Assembly (NCBI RefSeq): GCF_019226825.1 | Contig: NZ_CP076642.1 | Span: 620,001-684,000 of the forward strand | DNA from: Vibrio ostreae | GTDB lineage: Bacteria; Pseudomonadota; Gammaproteobacteria; Enterobacterales; Vibrionaceae | Reading direction: 5' to 3' | DNA length: 64,000 bases | In this document: in pieces, positions 1 to 9,295 of the stretch | Layout of the letters: each line of letters starts with the position of its first letter | How positions within the stretch are numbered: the first letter of the stretch is position 1 | Program-made: the position numbers and the translations under genes | Notes under the pieces: model-generated | What the model was told of the DNA's origin: nothing | What the model saw: only the letters and a program-made list of their open reading frames with translations | The model's database searches: none

Positions 1-233
1 GTCCGGTGACCAACCCCACGCATTTTTTTCGTTTCGTCAACCACTCAGCCGTTAATTGAGGCCGAATAGCTCCGATTGTTCCTTGAACCTCTTGTTTCAC
101 TCTCACTCTACCATCCCTGGTTAAAGCATGCCCGAGACCTCAGAGACCTGGTAAAATGTTGCATATTTACCACCTCCTCTTCGTTTACTTAAACGCTTGG
201 TCACTCCATATCATGGTTTCACTTTTCACCCGA
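1..233. other. Region downstream of the giant adhesin, no gene seen
   Basis: No convincing coding frame is visible. An imperfect inverted repeat (TGGTAAA at 149-155, TTTACCA at 166-172) lies downstream of the adhesin stop but has no following T-run on either strand, so I do not call it a terminator. Confidence 0.4.
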
Positions 234-3200
234 TTAACTCACAACAATGTTCACGTCATCTTCAACCAATAGTGTTGTTGAACCGAGGGCATATTGGTTA
301 TAACTGACGCCATCCATGGATACGCTGCCTTCCAGACTTGCGCCTAAAGCCAGAACGTTATCATCGCTGTCACCGGCGATGGTCAGTTGATTATTTTCAT
401 CGGTCATATCGATCACGGCTTGCTCAGTCAGAGTCAGGGTACTGCTTTCGTCCCCCTCTCCCATATGAACAGTTTCAATATTGTTGATGCTGCCAAGACC
501 GGTGGCCCCGGGTTCAAGATCAATACCGCCATCCAGCAACAACACATCCTGTCCAGTACCACCATCGATCGATACAAAATTGCTGCTGTTAATCCAAATC
601 AGATCATCACCCGCTCCTCCAATAAAGGTATCGGCACCAGCTCCGTCGATCAGGATATCGTTACCCTCTCCACCATCGAGAATGTCCTCGCCGGACCCGC
701 CACGCAGCAAATCATCACCGCCATCCCCAATGAGAACATCATCACCGTCGTAACCATACAGGCGTTCACCGTCTGTTCCGCCATTGAGAGTATTGTTTTC
801 AGAATCTCCTTCAAGAAGAATATCGTTACCTAACAAGGTGTTGAGTAAGTTAATATCGGTCAGTGATCCCAGCGAAGCGCTGGCAGACAGTCCTTCGCTA
901 TCGGTAGCGGTAATCGAGGTGGCATTTAACAGGGCAGCCTGAACTTCCAGATCCAGGCCAAGCAAGCTTTGTCCGTTATCAAATTGAACGGTGGCAAGCA
1001 GTTCATTCACCGCAAAGTTATCGATCGATCCACCATCTAACGCAGTAATGGTCAGAACCGAGGATGGAGCAACCAGCCCCAGCAAACCTGAACTATTCTC
1101 TATACTGATGCGTAAGCCAAGCTCTTCAGCCAACTGCTGTGAAGCTGTCAGTGTCTGAGCATCAAGATCAACGCTGAGTAAGGGTTGATAGGCAACTTGC
1201 ACAGACGTCAGGTTACCATCCGCATCCGCGGCGACCAGGTCCTGATTGTTGAGCCCCAGTAGCTGTAGCGCATCAACTCCCACCAGACCGAGTAAAGCCG
1301 AGTTATCAACCTGAACCACCGGCGCGGAATTATCGGTCACAACTGGCGCACTCGCCCCCGTGCTGTCAAAGGTCACACTGGTTGAATCGGTATCGCCATC
1401 ATTATCGGTGATCACCGCATCGATCGTGGTCGAACCGCCCAACAGGTCAGTATCAGCGGTTGCTTCATCCACCAGCAAATTCCCTTGTTGCAGCAGTTTT
1501 GCAATCACATCCTGGTCACGGCTGAGACTGCCGACCACATCGACCCCATCAAGGATGATTTGTTGATCCACTTCCGTCGTGTCAAAGCCTCCCAGGAACT
1601 GGCCTGTGGTACTGACAGAAATGATCGTATCAGAACCATCAAACTCAAAGTGGAGATAGTTGGTCAGGTTACCGGGGCTTGAACCAATTTTACCTTCTCC
1701 CTGTAACAGACTGACAAGATCAAGCACATCGCCGTCGGCCGACGCCGGAACAAAGTTAAAGTCAGTAATATGGTCAATGGCAGGCGCCCCGACAGAGCCT
1801 TGATCACCACTTTCCCAACGGAACAGGTCCAACCCGCTGCCACCGGTCAAAGTATCGTCTCCGATGCCTCCAATAAGGATATCATTACCATCCCCGCCAT
1901 CAATGGTGTCATTTCCTTCACCACCGCGAATAATATCGCTGCCGGCGCCGCCGTTAATGGTATCGTCACCATCCAAACCGTAGATACGATCAGCGTTGTT
2001 GCTGCCGTTCATGGTTTCAGCAAAGTTATTACCAATCACCATATAGGAAGGAACACTGGTACTGATTAACCCGAGCGACAATAAATCAGTGTTGGAATCA
2101 ACACTGGTATTGCCCTGCGAATCGGTAGCCGAGATCTCTAATGTCGAGCCTAACCCCAGAGAGAGAACTCCATCATCAGCATAAATAGCGCCGAGGAACT
2201 CATTCAGTTTAAGATTATCAATCGGCCCCCCATCCAACGACGTAATGTTAATCGAAGCACGGTAATCAAACACCGTAAGGTCATCGATCGCATAGTCTAT
2301 ACCAAGCTCTTCAGCTAATACTCTAGCACCTGCGACATTAAATCCCCCCGCAATACTAAGACTCACAGCAGTGTAAGTGATGGTGACGGAAGTAATATCA
2401 TTATTAGCGTCTGTGGCAGAAAACTCCTGACTTTCTGCCAAATTAACCACCCCCAACGCTTCCGCCCCGACCAAACCTAACAAGCTGTTACTGTCGCCAA
2501 GTGTCACTGCTGGCGCTTCCTCCGTTTGCGGCGCTAACAAAGGCACTCCTGAATTTGTGTAGGTGTAGCTGCCATCAGTCATGTTGACCGCAATCGTTTC
2601 GCCCTTGATGGTGTTAATCGTTAATACACCATTACTATAATCACTGGCAGAATAACCTAATACACTATCTGAGCTGCCGCTTGTCGTGATTGTTGAGCCA
2701 TCGAAACTGAAGGTATAACCATCTAGGGTCAAAGACGAAACATAACCGCCATCAGCACCATAACTGTCTACTAGCTCACCACTTTCCGTCGCGGGTGTTG
2801 AGGTAATGCTGTACAACACCGAATCGGCCGCAACCGGGCTGTCATCTTCAATATTGACCACTAAAGAGACCGGCGTACTGGTGTTATTCGCCGCATCGGT
2901 TGCCTCTGCACTGAAGTTAAGTGCCAAAATATCTTCCACGCCCGGCATCGGATGATCCAGTGCCTGAAGCAGAGTAAAGCTGTAAGCACCAGCTGTGGTT
3001 AAAGTCAGAGTCGCGACGGTACCGCTCCCCGCTGTTGAACCAGTCAAAGTGTATGTGTCACCGGAAAACGCTCCCGACCAGGTGACCGTTTCTCCCTGTA
3101 CCGCAAGGCTGGCTGGTCCGCTGATGCTAACTGAACTAATATCACTTTGATCAGCAATGGTCAGTGTACCATTGAGAGTCGTGCTATCAGTGATGTCTGC

Positions 3201-6200
3201 CGGGGAACCAGTGGCGTCGACCACTCCGCCGGATAAACCTTCTTCAGACACAGAGCCAAAACCGCCAGTGATAACCGGTGCGCTACCATCAATCACCACA
3301 TCCCGACTGCTTGAGCTGACTGAGTTACCCGCTGCATCCACTGCAGTTGCAACCACGTTGTACGTACCGTCATCAAGAGGGTTGCCGCTCAGATCCAGAC
3401 TCCAGTTACCGCTGCCATCAACGGTAAGTTGCGTATCGCTTCCCTCAACATAGGTAGTATCTCCGACCGTTACACTCAATGTGGTGTTGTCGTCCGGGTC
3501 AATCGTGCCACTCAGAACTAATCCACTGTCATTGGTAATGAAATCACCGATCGCGCCGGAGTCTGCGCTGATGGCATCGAACGTGACGGCACTGCCATCG
3601 CCATCAGCATCGAGCAAGGTATCCACCGTCACACTGTCGCTGCCCGCAGCCGAGGTATTCCCCGCCTGGTCAATCAGTACCGCGGACACGGTCACACTGC
3701 TGCCCTCTGCCGGCACAGAAAAACCGGCCGAGACGCTGCCGCTGCTGATGTCCGCCGCACTCAGCACGATATCCGTGCTCGTGATGCCATTAGTCACCTG
3801 CAGAGTATCGCCGGCTACCGCTCCGGCAGGTAAATCGATGCTGACCTCCAGATCGCCATCGGCATTGGCGGCGCTTTCCTCACTGTTAAGCCAGCCGTCA
3901 TCGTTGCTATCATCGGTGATGGTCACCTGCGGCGCGCTGCCATCATTACCGGCCACCGTATCCACCGTCACACTGTCGCTGCCCGTAGCCGACGTGTTAC
4001 CCGCCTGGTCAATCAGTACCGCGGACACGGTCACACTGCTGCCTTCTGCCGGCACTGCAAAACCGGCCGAGACGCTGCCGCTGCTGATGTCCGCCGCACT
4101 CAGCACGATATCCGTGCTCGTGGTGCCATTAGTCACCTGCAGAGTATCGCCGGCTACCGCTCCGGCAGGTAAATCGATGCTGACCTCCAGATCGCCATCG
4201 GCATTGGCGGCACTTTCCTCACCATTCAGCCAGCCGTCATCATTGCTATCATCGGTGATCGTCACCTGCGGCGCGCTGCCATCATTGCCGGCCACCGTAT
4301 CCACCGTCACACTGTCGCTGCCCGCAGCCGAGGTATTCCCCGCCTGGTCAATCAGTACCGCGGACACGGTCACACTGCTGCCTTCTGCCGGCACTGCAAA
4401 ACCGGCCGAGACACTGCCGCTGCTGATGTCCGCTGCACTCAGCACGATATCCGTGCTCGTGGTGCCGTCGGTCACCTGCAGAGTATCACCGGCTACCGCG
4501 CCGGCCGGTAAATCGATGCTGACCTCCAGATCGCCATCGGCATTGGCGGCACTTTCCTCACTGTTAAGCCAGCCGTCATCGTTGCTGTCATCGGTGATCG
4601 TCACCTGCGGCGCGCTGCCATCATTGCCGGCCACCGTATCCACTGTCAGAGTGTCGCTGCCCGCGGCCGAGGTGTTACCCGCCTGGTCAATCAGTACCGC
4701 AGACACGGTCACACTGCTGCCGTCTGCTGGCACAGCAAAACCGGCCGAGACACTGCCGCTGCTGATGTCCGCCGCACTCAGCACGATATCCGTGCTCGTG
4801 GTGCCGTCAGTCACCTGCAGAGTATCGCCCGCTGCCGCGCCGGCCGGTAAATCGATGCTGACCTCCAGATCGCCATCGGCATTGGCGGCGCTTTCCTCAC
4901 CATTAAGCCAGCCGTCATCGTTGCTATCATCGGTGATGGTCACCTGCGGCGCGCTGCCATCATTACCGGCCACCGTATCCACCGTCAGAGTGTCGCTGCC
5001 CGCAGCCGAGGTATTGTCAATCAGTACCGCGGACACCGTCACACTGCTGCCTTCTGCCGGCTGCGGCACACTGGCCGAGACACTGCCGCTGCTGATGTCC
5101 GCCGCACTCAGCACGATATCCGTGCTCGTGGTGCCGTCGGTCACCTGCAGAGTATCGCCGGCTACCGCCCCGGCCGGTAAATCGATGCTGACCTCCAGAT
5201 CGCCATCGGCATTCGCGGCGCTTTCCTCACCATTCAACCAGCCGTCATCGTTGCTATCATCGGTGATCGTCACCTGCGGCGCGCTGCCATCATTACCAGC
5301 GACGGTATCCACCACTACATCATGATGTGCGCTAATATGATTGCCCGCCGGACTCTCTACCGTTGCTGTAATGGGATAAGTGCCATCTGCCAGCGACGAG
5401 CCCGACACATCGAGAGTCCAGGTGACCACTCCGTTCACATCCGGCGTACCGTCGATAGTTAATTCAGAGGAGCTCTCATCATAGGTGATACCGTTAAAGT
5501 TAACACTGAAGCTGTTCCCGTCATCAGGATCCAGCGTTCCACTAATCAGCAAAGTATTGTCATTGGTAATAAAATCCCCACTGATACCGCTGTCATCGCT
5601 GACACTGGTAATACTGACCGTGAAGCCATTACCGTTGTCATCCACACCGGTGTTGATCACCACGTCCTGACTAGCCGAGCTGGACGTGTTACCCGCCTCA
5701 TCGGTGACTGTTGCCACTACGGTATAAGTGCCATCATCCAACTCCGTTGCGGTCAGATCCAGGGTCCAGTTTCCGCTTGTGTCAATGGTCAGTTGCGAAT
5801 CAATATCCTGCACATAAGTGGTATCACCCACCGTAACACTCAATGTATTGTTATCCGCCACATCCACCGTTCCATTAAACAACAGAGTGTTATCGGTGGT
5901 AATGAAATCGCCGGCAGTTCCGCTGTCATCACTGATGCTGTCGAAAGTGACGGTGTTATTATCATTATTGGTATCAATAACCCTATCCACCATCACACTG
6001 TCGCTGCCCGTGGCCGAAGTGTTACCCGCCTGGTCAATCAGTACCGCGGACACGGTCACACTGCTGCCTTCTGCCGGCACAGCAAAACTGGCCGAGACAC
6101 TGCCACTGCTGATGTCCGCCGCACTCAGCACGATATCCGTGCTCGTGGTGCCGTCAGTCACCTGCAGAGTATCGCCGGCTACCGCTCCGGCAGGTAAATC

Positions 6201-8333
6201 GATGCTGACCTCCAGATCGCCATCGGCATTGGCGGCGCTTTCCTCACCATTGAGCCAGCCGTCATCATTGCTATCATCGGTGATGGTCACCTGTGGCGCG
6301 CTGCCATCATTGCCGGTCACCGTATCCACCGTCACACTGTCGCTGCCCGTAGCCGACGTGTTACCCGCCTGGTCAATCAGTACCGCGGACACCGTCACAC
6401 TGCTGCCGTCTGCCGGCACTGCAAAACTGGCCGAGACACTGCCACTGCTGATGTCCGCCGCACTCAGCACGATATCCGTGCTCGTGGTGCCGTCAGTCAC
6501 CTGCAGAGTATCGCCGGCTACCGCTCCGGCAGGTAAATCGATGCTGACCTCCAGATCGCCATCGGCATTGACGGCGCTTTCCTCACCATTGAGCCAGCCG
6601 TCATCATTGCTATCATCGGTGATGGTCACCTGTGGCGCGCTGCCATCATTACCGGTCACCGTATCCACCGTCACACTGTCGCTGCCCGCGGCCGAGGTAT
6701 TCCCCGCCTGGTCAATCAGTACCGCGGACACGGTCACACTGTTGCCGTCTGCCGGCACAGCAAAACCGGCCGAGACACTGCCGCTGCTGATGTCCGCCGC
6801 ACTCAGCACGATATCCGTGCTCGTGGTGCCGTCGGTCACCTGCAGAGTATCGCCCGCTGCCGCCCCGGCCGGTATACTTACCGTCACATCCAGATCGCCA
6901 TCGGCATTGGCGGCACTTTCCTCACTGTTAAGCCAGCCGTCATCGTTGCTGTCATCGGTGATCGTCACCTGCGGCGCGCTGCCATCATTGCCAGCCACCG
7001 TATCCACTGTCAGAGTGTCGCTGCCCGCGGCCGAGGTGTTACCCGCCTGGTCAATCAGTACCGCGGACACGGTCACACTGCTGCCGTCTGCCGGCACCGC
7101 AAAACCGGCCGAGACACTGCCGCTGCTGATGTCCGCCGCACTCAGCACGATATCCGTGCTCGTGGTGCCGTCGGTCACCTGCAGAGTATCACCGGCTACC
7201 GCGCCGGCCGGTAAATCGATGCTGACCTCCAGATCGCCATCGGCATTGGCGGCGCTTTCCTCACTGTTAAGCCAGCCGTCATCGTTGCTGTCATCGGTGA
7301 TCGTCACCTGCGGCGCGCTGCCATCATTGCCGGCCACCGTATCCACCGTCACACTGTCGCTGCCCGCAGCCGAGGTATTCCCCGCCTGGTCAATCAGTAC
7401 CGCGGACACGGTCACACTGCTGCCTTCTGCCGGCACAGCAAAACCGGCCGAGACACTGCCGCTGCTGATGTCCGCCGCACTCAGCACGATATCCGTGCTC
7501 GTGGTGCCGTCGGTCACCTGCAGAGTATCGCCCGCTGCCGCGCCGGCCGGTAAATCGATGCTGACCTCCAGATCGCCATCGGCATTGACGGCGCTTTCCT
7601 CACCATTGAGCCAGCCGTCATCATTGCTATCATCGGTGATGGTCACCTGTGGCGCGCTGCCATCATTACCGGTCACCGTATCCACCGTCACACTGTCGCT
7701 GCCCGCGGCCGAGGTATTCCCCGCCTGGTCAATCAGTACCGCGGACACCGTCACACCACTGCCGTCTGCCGGCACAGCAAAACCGGCCGAGACGCTACCG
7801 CTGCTGATGTCCGCCGCACTCAGCACGATATCCGTGCTCGTGGTGCCGTCGGTCACCTGCAGAGTATCGCCCGCTGCCGCCCCGGCCGGTATACTTACCG
7901 TCACATCCAGATCGCCATCGGCATTGGCGGCGCTCTCCTCACCATTGAGCCAGCCGTCATCGTTGCTGTCATCGGTGATCGTCACCTGCGGCGCGCTGCC
8001 ATCATTACCGGTCACCGTATCCACCGTCAGAGTGTCGCTGCCCGTGGCCGAAGTGTTACCCGCCTGGTCAATCAGTACCGCGGACACGGTCACACTGCTG
8101 CCTTCTGCCGGCACAGCAAAACCGGCCGAGACACTGCCGCTGCTGATGTCCGCTGCACTCAGCACGATATCCGTGCTCGTGGTGCCGTCAGTCACCTGCA
8201 GAGTATCGCCCGCTGCCGCGCCGGCCGGTAAATCGATGCTGACCTCCAGATCGCCATCGGCATTGGCGGCGCTTTCCTCACCATTGAGCCAGCCGTCATC
8301 GTTGCTGTCATCGGTTATTCCCCGCCTGGTCAA
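234..8333 (-). CDS. Giant Ig-like/RTX adhesin, C-terminal part (split by an apparent frameshift)
   Basis: This is the C-terminal 2,699 codons of a secreted repeat adhesin; the N-terminal part lies immediately upstream in another frame. It contains about twelve near-identical 113-residue Ig-like units of one type (motif DDSNDDGWLN), interspersed with units of a second type (motif GDFIT.DNTL). Two RTX calcium-binding blocks follow, with GGxGxDx nonapeptides at about 1815-2010 and 590-800. Between them lies a region resembling the VCA0849-class type I secretion target domain (motif TLTGGSGLDLF, about 1470-1860). A second copy of a roughly 140-residue LLGLVG module and the second RTX block follow. 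Inferred role: surface adhesion or biofilm, exported by a type I system not encoded here. The apparent start at 8333 is an artefact of the frame break. Removing one base at 8315/8316, or collapsing the 940-bp duplication, joins this part to the upstream part. Confidence 0.85.
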   Translation of the reverse strand: MTRRGITDDSNDDGWLNGEESAANADGDLEVSIDLPAGAAAGDTLQVTDGTTSTDIVLSAADISSGSVSAGFAVPAEGSSVTVSAVLIDQAGNTSATGSDTLTVDTVTGNDGSAPQVTITDDSNDDGWLNGEESAANADGDLDVTVSIPAGAAAGDTLQVTDGTTSTDIVLSAADISSGSVSAGFAVPADGSGVTVSAVLIDQAGNTSAAGSDSVTVDTVTGNDGSAPQVTITDDSNDDGWLNGEESAVNADGDLEVSIDLPAGAAAGDTLQVTDGTTSTDIVLSAADISSGSVSAGFAVPAEGSSVTVSAVLIDQAGNTSAAGSDSVTVDTVAGNDGSAPQVTITDDSNDDGWLNSEESAANADGDLEVSIDLPAGAVAGDTLQVTDGTTSTDIVLSAADISSGSVSAGFAVPADGSSVTVSAVLIDQAGNTSAAGSDTLTVDTVAGNDGSAPQVTITDDSNDDGWLNSEESAANADGDLDVTVSIPAGAAAGDTLQVTDGTTSTDIVLSAADISSGSVSAGFAVPADGNSVTVSAVLIDQAGNTSAAGSDSVTVDTVTGNDGSAPQVTITDDSNDDGWLNGEESAVNADGDLEVSIDLPAGAVAGDTLQVTDGTTSTDIVLSAADISSGSVSASFAVPADGSSVTVSAVLIDQAGNTSATGSDSVTVDTVTGNDGSAPQVTITDDSNDDGWLNGEESAANADGDLEVSIDLPAGAVAGDTLQVTDGTTSTDIVLSAADISSGSVSASFAVPAEGSSVTVSAVLIDQAGNTSATGSDSVMVDRVIDTNNDNNTVTFDSISDDSGTAGDFITTDNTLLFNGTVDVADNNTLSVTVGDTTYVQDIDSQLTIDTSGNWTLDLTATELDDGTYTVVATVTDEAGNTSSSASQDVVINTGVDDNGNGFTVSITSVSDDSGISGDFITNDNTLLISGTLDPDDGNSFSVNFNGITYDESSSELTIDGTPDVNGVVTWTLDVSGSSLADGTYPITATVESPAGNHISAHHDVVVDTVAGNDGSAPQVTITDDSNDDGWLNGEESAANADGDLEVSIDLPAGAVAGDTLQVTDGTTSTDIVLSAADISSGSVSASVPQPAEGSSVTVSAVLIDNTSAAGSDTLTVDTVAGNDGSAPQVTITDDSNDDGWLNGEESAANADGDLEVSIDLPAGAAAGDTLQVTDGTTSTDIVLSAADISSGSVSAGFAVPADGSSVTVSAVLIDQAGNTSAAGSDTLTVDTVAGNDGSAPQVTITDDSNDDGWLNSEESAANADGDLEVSIDLPAGAVAGDTLQVTDGTTSTDIVLSAADISSGSVSAGFAVPAEGSSVTVSAVLIDQAGNTSAAGSDSVTVDTVAGNDGSAPQVTITDDSNDDGWLNGEESAANADGDLEVSIDLPAGAVAGDTLQVTNGTTSTDIVLSAADISSGSVSAGFAVPAEGSSVTVSAVLIDQAGNTSATGSDSVTVDTVAGNDGSAPQVTITDDSNDDGWLNSEESAANADGDLEVSIDLPAGAVAGDTLQVTNGITSTDIVLSAADISSGSVSAGFSVPAEGSSVTVSAVLIDQAGNTSAAGSDSVTVDTLLDADGDGSAVTFDAISADSGAIGDFITNDSGLVLSGTIDPDDNTTLSVTVGDTTYVEGSDTQLTVDGSGNWSLDLSGNPLDDGTYNVVATAVDAAGNSVSSSSRDVVIDGSAPVITGGFGSVSEEGLSGGVVDATGSPADITDSTTLNGTLTIADQSDISSVSISGPASLAVQGETVTWSGAFSGDTYTLTGSTAGSGTVATLTLTTAGAYSFTLLQALDHPMPGVEDILALNFSAEATDAANNTSTPVSLVVNIEDDSPVAADSVLYSITSTPATESGELVDSYGADGGYVSSLTLDGYTFSFDGSTITTSGSSDSVLGYSASDYSNGVLTINTIKGETIAVNMTDGSYTYTNSGVPLLAPQTEEAPAVTLGDSNSLLGLVGAEALGVVNLAESQEFSATDANNDITSVTITYTAVSLSIAGGFNVAGARVLAEELGIDYAIDDLTVFDYRASINITSLDGGPIDNLKLNEFLGAIYADDGVLSLGLGSTLEISATDSQGNTSVDSNTDLLSLGLISTSVPSYMVIGNNFAETMNGSNNADRIYGLDGDDTINGGAGSDIIRGGEGNDTIDGGDGNDILIGGIGDDTLTGGSGLDLFRWESGDQGSVGAPAIDHITDFNFVPASADGDVLDLVSLLQGEGKIGSSPGNLTNYLHFEFDGSDTIISVSTTGQFLGGFDTTEVDQQIILDGVDVVGSLSRDQDVIAKLLQQGNLLVDEATADTDLLGGSTTIDAVITDNDGDTDSTSVTFDSTGASAPVVTDNSAPVVQVDNSALLGLVGVDALQLLGLNNQDLVAADADGNLTSVQVAYQPLLSVDLDAQTLTASQQLAEELGLRISIENSSGLLGLVAPSSVLTITALDGGSIDNFAVNELLATVQFDNGQSLLGLDLEVQAALLNATSITATDSEGLSASASLGSLTDINLLNTLLGNDILLEGDSENNTLNGGTDGERLYGYDGDDVLIGDGGDDLLRGGSGEDILDGGEGNDILIDGAGADTFIGGAGDDLIWINSSNFVSIDGGTGQDVLLLDGGIDLEPGATGLGSINNIETVHMGEGDESSTLTLTEQAVIDMTDENNQLTIAGDSDDNVLALGASLEGSVSMDGVSYNQYALGSTTLLVEDDVNIVVS

Positions 8334-9295
8334 TCAGTACCGCGGACACGGTCACACTGCTGCCTTCTGCCGGCACAGCAAAACCGGCCGAGACACTGCC
8401 GCTGCTGATGTCCGCCGCACTCAGCACGATATCCGTGCTCGTGGTGCCGTCGGTCACCTGCAGAGTATCGCCCGCTGCCGCGCCGGCCGGTAAATCGATG
8501 CTGACCTCCAGATCGCCATCGGCATTGACGGCGCTTTCCTCACCATTGAGCCAGCCGTCATCATTGCTATCATCGGTGATGGTCACCTGTGGCGCGCTGC
8601 CATCATTACCGGTCACCGTATCCACCGTCACACTGTCGCTGCCCGCGGCCGAGGTATTCCCCGCCTGGTCAATCAGTACCGCGGACACCGTCACACCACT
8701 GCCGTCTGCCGGCACAGCAAAACCGGCCGAGACGCTACCGCTGCTGATGTCCGCCGCACTCAGCACGATATCCGTGCTCGTGGTGCCGTCGGTCACCTGC
8801 AGAGTATCGCCCGCTGCCGCCCCGGCCGGTATACTTACCGTCACATCCAGATCGCCATCGGCATTGGCGGCGCTCTCCTCACCATTGAGCCAGCCGTCAT
8901 CGTTGCTGTCATCGGTGATCGTCACCTGCGGCGCGCTGCCATCATTACCGGTCACCGTATCCACCGTCAGAGTGTCGCTGCCCGTGGCCGAAGTGTTACC
9001 CGCCTGGTCAATCAGTACCGCGGACACGGTCACACTGCTGCCTTCTGCCGGCACAGCAAAACCGGCCGAGACACTGCCGCTGCTGATGTCCGCTGCACTC
9101 AGCACGATATCCGTGCTCGTGGTGCCGTCAGTCACCTGCAGAGTATCGCCCGCTGCCGCGCCGGCCGGTAAATCGATGCTGACCTCCAGATCGCCATCGG
9201 CATTGGCGGCGCTTTCCTCACCATTGAGCCAGCCGTCATCGTTGCTGTCATCGGTGATCGTCACCTGCGGCGCGCTGCCATCATTGCCGGCCACC
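3605..9295. repeat. Array of near-identical 339-bp Ig-domain repeats
   Basis: The unit is 339 bp (113 codons), measured from recurring CCATTGAGCC landmarks at 7603, 7942 and 8281. About 15 units are present, interrupted at about 5300-5980 by two units of the second type. Neighbouring units differ by only a few bases. One unit (about 4970-5310) has lost the QAG codons of the usual LIDQAGN motif and carries SVPQPAEG in place of GFAVPAEG. Confidence 0.9.
7376..9255. repeat. Perfect 940-bp tandem duplication inside the adhesin gene
   Basis: Bases 7376-8315 recur without a mismatch as 8316-9255; I compared them line by line. The length is 2.77 repeat units, so the copies are out of register with the 339-bp domain unit. 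The length 940 is not a multiple of three, so the duplication shifts the frame at the junction 8315/8316. Both an assembly error and a real duplication plus a one-base error fit. Confidence 0.95.

Noticed and set aside
149-172. Inverted repeat downstream of the adhesin as terminator
   Set aside because: Short, A/T-rich stem with no T-run in the direction of adhesin transcription.
3605-9295. CRISPR-like or satellite array
   Set aside because: The repeats are 339 bp, in frame and encode Ig-like domains; there are no short repeats with unique spacers.
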